From assembly GCA_020446675.1 (NCBI GenBank), contig JAGREE010000010.1, positions 1-64,000 on the forward strand: a stretch of DNA of 64,000 nucleotides, given 5' to 3'. The notes beneath the pieces are model-generated. The model had not been told where the DNA came from, ran no database searches, and saw only the letters and a program-made list of their open reading frames with translations. Shown here one piece after another: positions 1-7,926 of the stretch (positions are counted from its first letter, which is position 1; every line of letters begins with the position of its first letter). The stretch comes from Alphaproteobacteria bacterium. Lineage in GTDB: Bacteria > Pseudomonadota > Alphaproteobacteria > Sphingomonadales > Emcibacteraceae. A program made the position numbers and the translations under genes.

Positions 1-2
1 AA

Positions 3-266
3 ATGATGACGAGATATTTAAGTGAATTGAGAATTGGTGAAACCAGCATAATCGCCGGTTTCGATACCAGCCGCGTCGAAGATAAGGAATTTGCGGCAGA
101 CCTTGAAGATCGCCTGCTTGAAATCGGGTTTGAGGAAGGTCTTTCTATTGAAGTTCTGCATCAGGGCCCTATTGGCGGTGATCCGATTGCAGTAAAAATC
201 GGTACAATGACCATTGCCCTTCGGAAAATGGAAGCGGCGGCCATTATTCTGGGAGAGCCGCAATGA
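3..266 (+). CDS. feoA: FeoA, ferrous iron transport accessory protein
   Basis: Small cytoplasmic SH3-like protein of 87 residues that works with FeoB in Fe(II) uptake. The sequence shows the FeoA pattern: an N-terminal helix-turn region, a central LLEIGFEEG stretch, then short beta strands with KIGTMTIALRK near the C-terminus. The ATG is at the very edge of the window, so a longer upstream start cannot be excluded. The stop overlaps the feoB ATG in an ATGA arrangement, which implies translational coupling. Promoter and any Fur or Fnr site lie outside the window. Confidence 0.9.
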   Translation: MMTRYLSELRIGETSIIAGFDTSRVEDKEFAADLEDRLLEIGFEEGLSIEVLHQGPIGGDPIAVKIGTMTIALRKMEAAAIILGEPQ

Positions 267-2110
267 CAGCCCTCCGAGTCGCCCTGATCGGTGCTCCCAA
301 TTCCGGGAAAAGTTCCCTGTTTAACACCTTAACTGGCAGTCACCAGAAGGTGGCCAATTATCCAGGAGTGACCGTTGAGCGCCGCTCAGGCACCATGATA
401 ACAGAAGGTGGGCATGACGTTAAAATTCTCGATCTGCCGGGAATTTACAGTTTAAACGACCGCAGCCTTGATGAGAAAGTCAGCCGCGAAATAATTACTG
501 GCGCCCACGAAATGGAAAAACAGCCTGAAGTTCTGGTCTGTGTCATCAATGCCTCCAACATTCGGGTTCATCTTCGTCTCGTGCTTGAGCTTAAAACATT
601 GGGACTTCCAATGATCGTTGCGCTTAATATGCATGATCTCGCCGCACGGGACGGTATTGAAATAAATGTTGACCGATTATCAGAGGAACTTGGACTTCCG
701 GTCATTACAACAATCGCCGTCAGAAGAAGTGGTGTCGAAGCCCTTAAAGAATTTCTAAACCGTGATGCCAGTGCCTATGCAAAGCCAATGGGTATAAAAT
801 CCGATACATCAACCCGTGCCTTGCAAAAAGAAGCAGGACGGATTACATCTCTGGTTCAGGTATCTGAAGGCGGCCATCATAAAATGACCCGTATTCTGGA
901 TAGTGTGGCCCTGCATCCGGTAATGGGCCCCATTTTGTTCTTTATTATTTTATTTTTCATGTTTCAGGCAGTATTCAGCTGGGCCGAAACACCAATGGAT
1001 TTGATTGAAGCCAGTTTTGCAACATTGGGTGAAATAATCGGTGAAAATCTGCCAGACAACTGGTTTCGAAGCTTTATAGAAGACGGTCTTATTGCCGGTG
1101 TTGGCAGTGTGCTTGTCTTCCTGCCTCAGATTATCATTCTGTTCCTATTTATTTTGACATTGGAGGCAAGCGGTTATATGGCCCGTGCGGCTTTCATTAT
1201 GGATAAATTAATGGCAAAAGTCGGTCTAAACGGTCGTGCCTTTATTCCTCTACTTTCCAGCTTTGCCTGTGCTATTCCGGGCATTATGGCAACCCGGACC
1301 ATTGCAAACCACCGTGACCGCATTACAACGATCATGATTGCCCCGCTGATGACCTGTTCAGCGCGGTTGCCCGTATACACATTGATGATTGCCGCCTTTA
1401 TTCCAAATAATCCGGTGCTTGGATATTTCGGATTACAGGGCGTCGTGTTTTTTACGCTATATCTTGCTGGTATAGTCAGCGCCATCATTGTCGCCGCCGT
1501 TATGAAAAAAACAATAACCAAAGGGACATTGCAACCGTTCCTGATGGAGCTTCCTAAATATCAGATGCCACGCATAAATCATGTGTTGCTTGAACTGTGG
1601 CAACGGGTGCGTGCCTTTCTGCGCCGCGCCGGGACAATTATTTTATATGCGGCCATCGCCCTTTGGGCTCTAACCCTTTATCCATTTGCCCCAAAAGACG
1701 CGAGCGAACCTGATATTTATTATAGTTTTGCCGGCCTGATCGGGCGGGCTTTACAGCCGATTTTCGCACCGCTTGGATTTAACTGGGAAATTTCGATCGC
1801 ATTGGTCCCCGGCATGGCCGCTCGCGAAGTGGCGGTAAGTGCGCTTGGCACCGTTTATGCCCTGCAGGGTGACGAGGATCAGGTCGCACAGAGCCTTTCC
1901 TCAGTGCTTCAAAATTCATGGCCCTTACCTACTGCGCTTGCTTTCCTTGCCTGGTATATTTATGCGCCGCAATGCCTTGCCACTCTGGCAACAACAAGAC
2001 GGGAGACCAACAGCTGGCGCTGGACCGCATTCATGGCCGGATATCTTTTCGCGCTTGCCTATCTGGTTGCCATGATTGTCAATATCAGCGCAAAAGCCCT
2101 GATGGCATAA
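263..2110 (+). CDS. feoB: FeoB, ferrous iron transporter
   Basis: Inner-membrane Fe(II) transporter with an N-terminal G-protein domain. G1 is GAPNSGKSS at residues 10-18, G3 is DLPG at 57-60 and G4 is NMHD at 122-125. Two gate repeats follow, with the conserved stretch around CSARLPVY and many hydrophobic segments to the C-terminus. At 615 residues it is shorter than the E. coli protein (773); the linker after the G domain is short and no C-terminal cysteine-rich tail is present, which is common in compact FeoB proteins. It is cotranscribed with feoA and followed by a strong terminator. Confidence 0.95.
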   Translation: MTALRVALIGAPNSGKSSLFNTLTGSHQKVANYPGVTVERRSGTMITEGGHDVKILDLPGIYSLNDRSLDEKVSREIITGAHEMEKQPEVLVCVINASNIRVHLRLVLELKTLGLPMIVALNMHDLAARDGIEINVDRLSEELGLPVITTIAVRRSGVEALKEFLNRDASAYAKPMGIKSDTSTRALQKEAGRITSLVQVSEGGHHKMTRILDSVALHPVMGPILFFIILFFMFQAVFSWAETPMDLIEASFATLGEIIGENLPDNWFRSFIEDGLIAGVGSVLVFLPQIIILFLFILTLEASGYMARAAFIMDKLMAKVGLNGRAFIPLLSSFACAIPGIMATRTIANHRDRITTIMIAPLMTCSARLPVYTLMIAAFIPNNPVLGYFGLQGVVFFTLYLAGIVSAIIVAAVMKKTITKGTLQPFLMELPKYQMPRINHVLLELWQRVRAFLRRAGTIILYAAIALWALTLYPFAPKDASEPDIYYSFAGLIGRALQPIFAPLGFNWEISIALVPGMAAREVAVSALGTVYALQGDEDQVAQSLSSVLQNSWPLPTALAFLAWYIYAPQCLATLATTRRETNSWRWTAFMAGYLFALAYLVAMIVNISAKALMA

Positions 2111-2119
2111 TCTAAAACA

Positions 2120-2145
2120 AAAAGCCCCGCTAATGCGAGGCTTTT
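2120..2145. terminator. Bidirectional intrinsic terminator between feoB and FAH gene A
   Basis: Stem AAAAGCC plus CGC pairs with GCG plus GGCTTTT around a TAAT loop with a single C/A mismatch. A T-rich run flanks both sides, so it can end the feoAB transcript and the convergent FAH transcript. Confidence 0.85.
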
Positions 2146-2165
2146 AATTTAAGGGGTCAATTAAA

Positions 2166-3002
2166 TTATTCGCCCTGAACCAGTTTGTTTTTTAAGGTCC
2201 CTACACCTTCAACAGTTATTTCATAGGTATCGCCCGGCTGCATTGGCCCGGTATCGCCCATGGTGCCGGACCAGATAATATCGCCCGGTTCCAGCGTGAA
2301 ATACTGGGAAATATAATGAACCATATAGTTAAAGTCGAAAATCATCCCTGATGAATTGGCCCCTTGAGATTTTACGCCATTATGACGGCCTTCAATATCA
2401 AGATCAGTATAATCAAGACCCGTTACAAGATAAGGTCCCACCGGATTAAAATTCCTTGATCCTTTTGCCCGGGTCCATTGGATGTCATTGGCCTGCCAAT
2501 CGCGCTCAGAACCGTCATTGCCAATGGTGACGCCATAAATATATTCGTGAGCTTTATCAAGAGGAACATTTTCTGCTTTTTTTCCAATCACCACAACCAT
2601 CTCGGCTTCATAATGAAAATTCTTAGCCCCTAAGGGACGGACCATATTTTCACCAGGACCAATGATAGAATTTGCCGGAACCGTAAAAAGACCCGGCTGC
2701 TTTGTTGTATCCTTGGTAATACCGAATGTTTCCTTCTTATGACTGCTGTAATTAAAGGCGGTCATAAAGGAAAGTTTTGGATCAACCGGTGCCTTTAATT
2801 TCACTGCATTTTCAGGAACAGAAGCGCCAGTTCTTTTGCCCCCTAAATAAGGGGCATTTGATAACTGATAAATTGTACCGTCCGAAAGTTCCCCCCAGGA
2901 AACAGTCCCATTTTGTTCATAGCGTACAAACTTTTCTGCTGATGCAACACTCGTCACCAGCAGTGCCGCGAGAACACCCGCGGCAACTGACTTTAATTTC
3001 AT
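2166..3002 (-). CDS. Exported fumarylacetoacetate hydrolase family protein A
   Basis: FAH-fold protein (278 residues) with a predicted Sec signal peptide ending near VASAEK. FAH-family enzymes hydrolyse or decarboxylate 2-oxo-acid-type substrates with a divalent metal. The E-A-E metal motif is seen in YEAEMVVVIG and the downstream Asp in GNDGSERDW; PGDIIWSGTMG is the conserved C-terminal signature. The start chosen has AAGGA just upstream; an ATG 69 bases earlier would overlap gene B and bury the signal peptide. It is the last of three tandem paralogues, 4 bases after gene B. Substrate unknown. Periplasmic location is inferred from the signal peptide only. Confidence 0.85.
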   Translation of the reverse strand: MKLKSVAAGVLAALLVTSVASAEKFVRYEQNGTVSWGELSDGTIYQLSNAPYLGGKRTGASVPENAVKLKAPVDPKLSFMTAFNYSSHKKETFGITKDTTKQPGLFTVPANSIIGPGENMVRPLGAKNFHYEAEMVVVIGKKAENVPLDKAHEYIYGVTIGNDGSERDWQANDIQWTRAKGSRNFNPVGPYLVTGLDYTDLDIEGRHNGVKSQGANSSGMIFDFNYMVHYISQYFTLEPGDIIWSGTMGDTGPMQPGDTYEITVEGVGTLKNKLVQGE

Positions 3003-3006
3003 ATTC

Positions 3007-3825
3007 TTATTTTCCTTGTTCAACTTTATTACGGAGAACGCCAACGCCTTCCACGTCCACTTCATAGACATCGCCGGGTTCCATTTTCTTGGTGCTACCC
3101 ATAGTTCCGGACCAGATCAGATCACCAGGCTCGAGAGTGAAATATTTGGATATATAATAAACCATATAGTTCATATCAAATAGCATATCGGATGAATTCT
3201 GACCTTGAACCCGCTCACCATTCAGGCGCCCTTCAATTTCCAGATTTGTATAATCAAGACCTTTTACCAGAACCGGTCCAACCGCGTTAAAGCCATCGGT
3301 TCCTTTGGCACGTAGCCATTGAATGTCATTTCGCTGCCAGTCACGCTCTGACACATCATTTCCTGCGGTCACACCAAAAATATAGTCCCCTGCTTTTTCA
3401 AGCGGTACATTTTTGGCATGTTTCCCCACAACCACAACCATTTCTGCTTCGTAGTGGAGATTTTTACTTTCCGCCGGGCGGACAATATTGTCTTCCGGGC
3501 CAATAATTGAATGGGCCGGAACAGTAAAAAGACCCGGATATTTTGCCGGCTCACGATCCCCAATATGGCTTTTAAAGTTAAGCGCTGTCATGAAGACAAG
3601 CTTTGGCTCAACCGGCGCCAGTAATTTGACATCAGCGCGCTTAACTGATTTTCCTGTGCTCTTCCCTTCCAGATAAGGGGCACCACTTAACTGTTCAATG
3701 GTATCGCCTTTAAGCTCACCCCATGAAGCCATGCCGTTTTGTTCATAACGAACATATGTCTGTGCTGTTGCATTACCGACAATCATCAGTGCTGCTAACA
3801 GACCCGCTGAAACTATTTTAATCAT
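3007..3825 (-). CDS. Exported fumarylacetoacetate hydrolase family protein B
   Basis: Second of three tandem FAH-fold paralogues (272 residues). The N-terminus is a signal peptide with cleavage likely after NATAQ. The core repeats the family signatures: FMTALNFKSH, YEAEMVVVVG (metal E-A-E), GNDVSERDWQ and PGDLIWSGTMG. The ATG is preceded by GGGAGAG. It shares the opening YVRYEQ and WGEL motifs with A and C, so all three come from local duplication. It lies 26 bases after gene C and 4 before gene A, so one transcript is likely. The catalysed reaction cannot be deduced; acylpyruvase, oxaloacetate decarboxylase or isomerase activities all occur in this fold. Confidence 0.85.
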   Translation of the reverse strand: MIKIVSAGLLAALMIVGNATAQTYVRYEQNGMASWGELKGDTIEQLSGAPYLEGKSTGKSVKRADVKLLAPVEPKLVFMTALNFKSHIGDREPAKYPGLFTVPAHSIIGPEDNIVRPAESKNLHYEAEMVVVVGKHAKNVPLEKAGDYIFGVTAGNDVSERDWQRNDIQWLRAKGTDGFNAVGPVLVKGLDYTNLEIEGRLNGERVQGQNSSDMLFDMNYMVYYISKYFTLEPGDLIWSGTMGSTKKMEPGDVYEVDVEGVGVLRNKVEQGK

Positions 3826-3851
3826 ACGTCTCTCCCTTTCAAATGCCAGAA

Positions 3852-4685
3852 TTACTCACCCTGGACAATCTCGTTTTTTAAAATTCCGACACCTTCAATT
3901 TCAATTTCATAAGTGTCACCCACATTCAGTTTTTCAGATGTACCGATAGTACCGGACCAGATAATATCCCCCGGATTAAGGACAAAATATTTTGAAATAT
4001 AACTAACCATTTCATCAAAATTATGAATCATATTTGAAGTATTACCGCGTTGTCTGACTTCACCGTTTAGCCGTGCGGTTAGGGTCAGATTTTTATAATC
4101 AAGGCCTGTCTGCAATACTGGGCCAACAGCATTAAGCCCTGCCGCCCCTTTGCCGCGGAACCATTGTATATCCGCATCAATCCAGTCCCGCACAGAAACA
4201 TCATTTCCTGCCGTAACCCCAAAAATATAATCTGAGGCATCTTCCACAGAAACATCCTTGGCCCGTTTGCCTATAACAATGACGGTTTCAGCTTCATAGC
4301 CAATATTAGCGCTGTCGGATGGATGGACAATGTTATCCTCTGGCCCGATCAGTGTGCCGGCAGGCACCATAAAAACCCCTGGATAGGGCGTTGTTTTAAT
4401 GTTTGCCGGCGGTATATGGTCCTTATAATTAAAAGCGGTCATGTACACATCTTTGGGATCAACTGGCGCCAGCATTCTGACGATAGAGGGTTTAACTGTA
4501 TTTCCGGTTTCCCTTCCTCCCAGGTATGGGGCATCCGAAAGCTCCAGAATTAAATCCCCTTTCAGTTCTCCCCAGCTGATTTTTCCGCCCTGTTCATAAC
4601 GAACATAAGTCCCGGCTGAAGCAAATGACGGCAATAATAAAACCATCATGGCCAGAGACAAAAAATGCTTATAATTATATTTCAT
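3852..4685 (-). CDS. Exported fumarylacetoacetate hydrolase family protein C
   Basis: First gene of the FAH triplet (277 residues). A hydrophobic signal peptide ends around SFASAG. Metal-site residues are conserved in YEAETVIVIG and GNDVSVRDW, and the C-terminal NPGDIIWSGTIG matches A and B. The reading frame stays open upstream for 38 codons, but that extension is not signal-like; the inner ATG at 4685 starts the signal peptide, although its ribosome binding site is weak. It is divergent from etfB across a 168-base gap that holds a perfect dyad and a promoter. It is the most diverged of the three. Confidence 0.83.
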   Translation of the reverse strand: MKYNYKHFLSLAMMVLLLPSFASAGTYVRYEQGGKISWGELKGDLILELSDAPYLGGRETGNTVKPSIVRMLAPVDPKDVYMTAFNYKDHIPPANIKTTPYPGVFMVPAGTLIGPEDNIVHPSDSANIGYEAETVIVIGKRAKDVSVEDASDYIFGVTAGNDVSVRDWIDADIQWFRGKGAAGLNAVGPVLQTGLDYKNLTLTARLNGEVRQRGNTSNMIHNFDEMVSYISKYFVLNPGDIIWSGTIGTSEKLNVGDTYEIEIEGVGILKNEIVQGE

Positions 4686-4740
4686 GTTCAGTCCCGAAAT
4701 TATATTATTATATGCAAGGATCGTAGTCTGGAATTCATAG

Positions 4741-4757
4741 AATGTCAAAGTGACATT
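4741..4757. promoter_or_regulatory. Operator-like dyad in the FAH / etfB divergent region
   Basis: AATGTCA-AAG-TGACATT is a perfect 7-bp inverted repeat with a 3-base centre. It lies 56 bases upstream of FAH gene C and 27 bases upstream of the putative etfB -35 box. The geometry suits a dimeric repressor or activator. The cognate regulator is not in the window. Confidence 0.5.
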
Positions 4758-4784
4758 GATTAACTTTTTTGACTTTAAATCCCA

Positions 4785-4812
4785 TTGAATATGTTCCAAT
4801 AGTTATTATAGT
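4785..4812 (+). promoter_or_regulatory. Putative sigma70 promoter of etfBA-hbd
   Basis: TTGAAT, 16-base spacer, TATAGT, ending about 40 bases before the etfB ATG, which itself has a GGAG-type ribosome binding site. Confidence 0.5.
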
Positions 4813-4853
4813 GTAGTTTACCAAATTGGATCAGATACCGGAGAAAAAGGTTA

Positions 4854-5603
4854 ATGAAAATTCTTGTCCCCGTTAAGCGCGTGATCGATTATAACGTTAA
4901 GGCTCGCGTAAAATCAGACAATAGTGGAGTGGAGTTGGCAAATGTCAAAATGTCAATGAATCCGTTTGATGAAATCGCTGTTGAGGAAGCCATACGGATT
5001 AAGGAAGCCGGGAATGCCGATGAAATAATCGCTGTCTCCATTGGTCCGGACAAGGCGCAGGAAACACTTCGTACAGCACTAGCCATGGGGGCTGACCGAG
5101 CCATACTTGTAAAAACTGATCTGGACGTAGAACCCCTTGCCGTTGCCAAAATTTTAAAAGCTATTGTTGCGGACGAAAGTCCGGAAATTGTGCTAATGGG
5201 AAAGCAGGCCATTGATGATGATTGTAATCAGACCGGTCAAATGCTGGCGGCTCTTCTTGGATGGGGGCAGGGTACTTTTGCCTCCAAGGTCGCAATCGAC
5301 GGTAAATCTGTGAATGTCACACGGGAAATTGACGGTGGTCTTGAAACTCTGAAGCTCACATTACCTGTGGTGATAACGACTGATCTTCGGCTCAATGAGC
5401 CCCGATACGCATCTTTGCCCAATATCATGAAAGCAAAGAGAAAGCCGCTGGATGAAAAATCACCCGATGATTATGGTGTTGATATTTCACCACGCATCAA
5501 AATTTTAAAAGTCGAGGAACCAGCAAAGCGCAGTGCCGGTGTAAAAGTTTCTAGCGTATCCGAACTTGTATCAAAACTTCGTGACGAAGCAGGAGTAATA
5601 TAA
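4854..5603 (+). CDS. etfB: Electron transfer flavoprotein beta subunit
   Basis: Small ETF subunit (249 residues) that carries electrons from acyl-CoA and related dehydrogenases to ETF:quinone oxidoreductase. It opens [10 protein letters not shown] and carries the [14 protein letters not shown] stretch, the [10 protein letters not shown] segment and the [21 protein letters not shown] signature typical of EtfB. A GGAGAAAAAGG ribosome binding site precedes the ATG. It is one base upstream of etfA, in an etfB-etfA-hbd operon with a promoter in the divergent region. Confidence 0.96.
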   Translation: MKILVPVKRVIDYNVKARVKSDNSGVELANVKMSMNPFDEIAVEEAIRIKEAGNADEIIAVSIGPDKAQETLRTALAMGADRAILVKTDLDVEPLAVAKILKAIVADESPEIVLMGKQAIDDDCNQTGQMLAALLGWGQGTFASKVAIDGKSVNVTREIDGGLETLKLTLPVVITTDLRLNEPRYASLPNIMKAKRKPLDEKSPDDYGVDISPRIKILKVEEPAKRSAGVKVSSVSELVSKLRDEAGVI

Positions 5604-5604
5604 A

Positions 5605-6537
5605 ATGACCGTACTTGTAGTCGCGGATCACGACAATAAAGACCTTAAAGACAGCACGCTAAATACGGTTACAGCTGCAAAATCCTTTAACAGTGACATC
5701 CATATTTTAGTTGCTGGTGCCAACTGCGGTAGCGTTGCCGAAGCCGCTTCAAAAATAAGCGGTGTGGCCAAAATCCTATGCGCTGACAGTGCAGAATATG
5801 AACACCCCCTGGCTGAAACCATAGCCCCGCTCGTTGTCAGCATTGCCGATGGTTATGACCAGATCATGGTCGCGGCAACGACCACCGGGAAAAATTTTAT
5901 GCCGAGGGTCGCAGCACTCCTTGATATGGGACAGATTTCAGACATTATTGCCATCGAAAGTCATGACACATTCAAACGCCCCATTTATGCCGGCAACGCT
6001 ATTGCAACAGTACAGTCTTCGGATAGAAAAAAACTGATCACCGTTCGAACCACAGCTTTCGCTGCCGCTGCATCGGGTGATGGCAGTGCCGCAGTAGAAC
6101 AAATTGATACTACGGCAAATGCCGGGCTTTCCAGTTTTGTCAGTGCTGAGCTGAGCAAATCAGAACGCCCGGAACTTACCAGTGCAAAAATTATCATTTC
6201 TGGGGGCCGCGGAATGGGAAGCGGAGAGAATTTTTCTCTGATAGAAAGCGTAGCTGACAAACTCGGTGCAGCAATCGGTGCTTCACGCGCGGCGGTTGAT
6301 GCCGGTTATGTACCCAATGATTATCAGGTCGGTCAGACCGGAAAAATAGTAGCACCGGAGCTTTATATTGCGGTCGGTATTTCCGGTGCTATTCAGCATC
6401 TTGCAGGAATGAAGGACAGTAAGGTAATTGTCGCCATCAATAAAGATGAAGAAGCCCCGATTTTTCAGGTTGCTGATTATGGCCTTGTTGCAGATTTATT
6501 CACCGCCCTTCCAGAGCTTGATAAGGAACTTTCCTGA
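5605..6537 (+). CDS. etfA: Electron transfer flavoprotein alpha subunit
   Basis: Large ETF subunit (310 residues) that binds the redox-active FAD. The C-terminal FAD domain is clear: SGGRGMGSGENF, then GQTGKIVAPELYIAVGISG and HLAGMKDSKVIVAINKDEE. The N-terminal domain pairs with EtfB. AGGAG lies before the ATG, and the stop overlaps the hbd start (TGATG), so the three genes are translationally coupled. Confidence 0.96.
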   Translation: MTVLVVADHDNKDLKDSTLNTVTAAKSFNSDIHILVAGANCGSVAEAASKISGVAKILCADSAEYEHPLAETIAPLVVSIADGYDQIMVAATTTGKNFMPRVAALLDMGQISDIIAIESHDTFKRPIYAGNAIATVQSSDRKKLITVRTTAFAAAASGDGSAAVEQIDTTANAGLSSFVSAELSKSERPELTSAKIIISGGRGMGSGENFSLIESVADKLGAAIGASRAAVDAGYVPNDYQVGQTGKIVAPELYIAVGISGAIQHLAGMKDSKVIVAINKDEEAPIFQVADYGLVADLFTALPELDKELS

Positions 6538-7409
6538 TGGTTAAAAAAGTCGGTATCGTTGGCGCCGGACAGATGGGAAATGGTATTTGCCATGTGTTTG
6601 CCCTTGCTGATTTTGATGTTGTTCTTAGTGATATCAGTCAGGATGCACTGGATAATGCCTTGCAGACGATTGAGAAAAATATGCAGAGGCAAATTGATAA
6701 GGAAATTATCAGTCAGGATCAGGCCAATTCGGCACTCAGCCGTATTAAAACAACAATTGGCCTTGCTGGATTTACAGATGTCGACCTTGCCATTGAAGCA
6801 GCAACAGAGAATGAAGACGTAAAAAAAGCAATTTTCAGGGAACTAAGCGGCATCTTAAAGCCGGATGCGATCATGGCGACAAATACATCGTCCATTTCAG
6901 TTACAAGGCTGGCTTCCGTTACCGACCGGGCGCATAAATTTATCGGCGTTCATTTTATGAACCCTGTGCCTGTGATGGCTCTCGTTGAACTGATCCGGGG
7001 CATTGCGACGGACCAGGAAACTTATAAAACAATAGAGAATATTATAAAGACGCTTGGAAAAATTTCTATAACCTCAGAGGATTTTCCGGGTTTTATTGTA
7101 AACCGAATCCTTATGCCAATGATCAATGAGGCGGCCTTTACATTATATGAAGGGGTCGGCACCATAATCGATATTGACAAGGGAATGGAACTCGGCACCA
7201 ATCATCCTATGGGTCCGCTAAAACTTGCAGACTTCATCGGTCTTGATACCTGTCTTGCGATTATGCAGGTACTTTATGAAGGAATATCCGACAGTAAGTA
7301 TCGGCCATGTCCGCTTCTAATAAAATATGTTGAAGCCGGCTGGCTGGGTCGCAAAACCGGTAAGGGATTTTATGATTATAGTGGCGATGAACCAGTCCCA
7401 ACACGCTAA
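6537..7409 (+). CDS. 3-hydroxybutyryl-CoA dehydrogenase
   Basis: NAD(P)-dependent 3-hydroxyacyl-CoA dehydrogenase (290 residues) of the Hbd/PaaH type, interconverting acetoacetyl-CoA and 3-hydroxybutyryl-CoA. The Rossmann motif is VGIVGAGQMGNGI at the N-terminus. ATNTSSISVT, HFMNPVPVM and the FPGFIVNRILMPMINEA segment carry family catalytic and NAD-binding residues, and the C-terminal dimerisation domain ends with GWLGRKTGKGFYDY. Translational coupling to etfA fits a role in beta-oxidation, butanoate or PHB metabolism; which one cannot be told here. Confidence 0.93.
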   Translation: MVKKVGIVGAGQMGNGICHVFALADFDVVLSDISQDALDNALQTIEKNMQRQIDKEIISQDQANSALSRIKTTIGLAGFTDVDLAIEAATENEDVKKAIFRELSGILKPDAIMATNTSSISVTRLASVTDRAHKFIGVHFMNPVPVMALVELIRGIATDQETYKTIENIIKTLGKISITSEDFPGFIVNRILMPMINEAAFTLYEGVGTIIDIDKGMELGTNHPMGPLKLADFIGLDTCLAIMQVLYEGISDSKYRPCPLLIKYVEAGWLGRKTGKGFYDYSGDEPVPTR

Positions 7410-7421
7410 AATGAGAATCAC

Positions 7422-7925
7422 ATGAAAAACCTGCCCCGTAATCTGCTAATTGTTTCAGCCGTTGTTGCCTCATTTCTCGGGGTTTACTCATTTTATCTGG
7501 CTTCACAGGATTATGCCGCCGACAGCGTAATATTTAACACCAGCAAAGATATAGCCATATACGGCTATGATACTGTTTCCTATCAAAAACAAAAAGCAGC
7601 AATAAGGGGAGAGGAGAAATTCCAGGTTGACTGGGCTGGTTCAACCTGGTTTTTCTCAAGTCTCGAAAACCGCGATCTATTTGCAGCAGCGCCGGAACGT
7701 TATGCGCCGCAATATGGCGGATATGATCCGCTCGGCATATCTGAAGGATACACAAACCCAAGTGACCCGGAGGTTTTCACTGTTGTCGCTGGGCAGCTCT
7801 TTTTACATTATTCACAGGAATTTAAAGACCATTGGGAAAGTGATCGTGGGACCAATATGGTCCTTGCCAACAGCAATTGGGCTTTTTTACGACCCAAATT
7901 GCTGGAAAAGCAAAATAATCAATAA
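7422..7925 (+). CDS. Membrane-anchored YHS domain protein
   Basis: Protein of 167 residues with one N-terminal membrane helix or uncleaved signal anchor (about residues 8-28), then a YHS domain, probably periplasmic. Family landmarks are IYGYDTVSYQ, WFFSSLENRDLF and PERYAPQYGGY. In most secreted YHS proteins GGY is followed by Cys-Ala; here it is Asp-Pro, so the usual cysteine is missing. It lies 12 bases after hbd and ends one base before the convergent M13 peptidase gene. YHS domains are often linked to metal handling, but no function is assigned here. Confidence 0.8.
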   Translation: MKNLPRNLLIVSAVVASFLGVYSFYLASQDYAADSVIFNTSKDIAIYGYDTVSYQKQKAAIRGEEKFQVDWAGSTWFFSSLENRDLFAAAPERYAPQYGGYDPLGISEGYTNPSDPEVFTVVAGQLFLHYSQEFKDHWESDRGTNMVLANSNWAFLRPKLLEKQNNQ

Positions 7926-7926
7926 G

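Noticed and set aside
2166..3071. Longer N-terminus of FAH protein A starting at 3071
   Set aside because: The extra 23 residues overlap gene B, have no ribosome binding site and would place the signal peptide internally.
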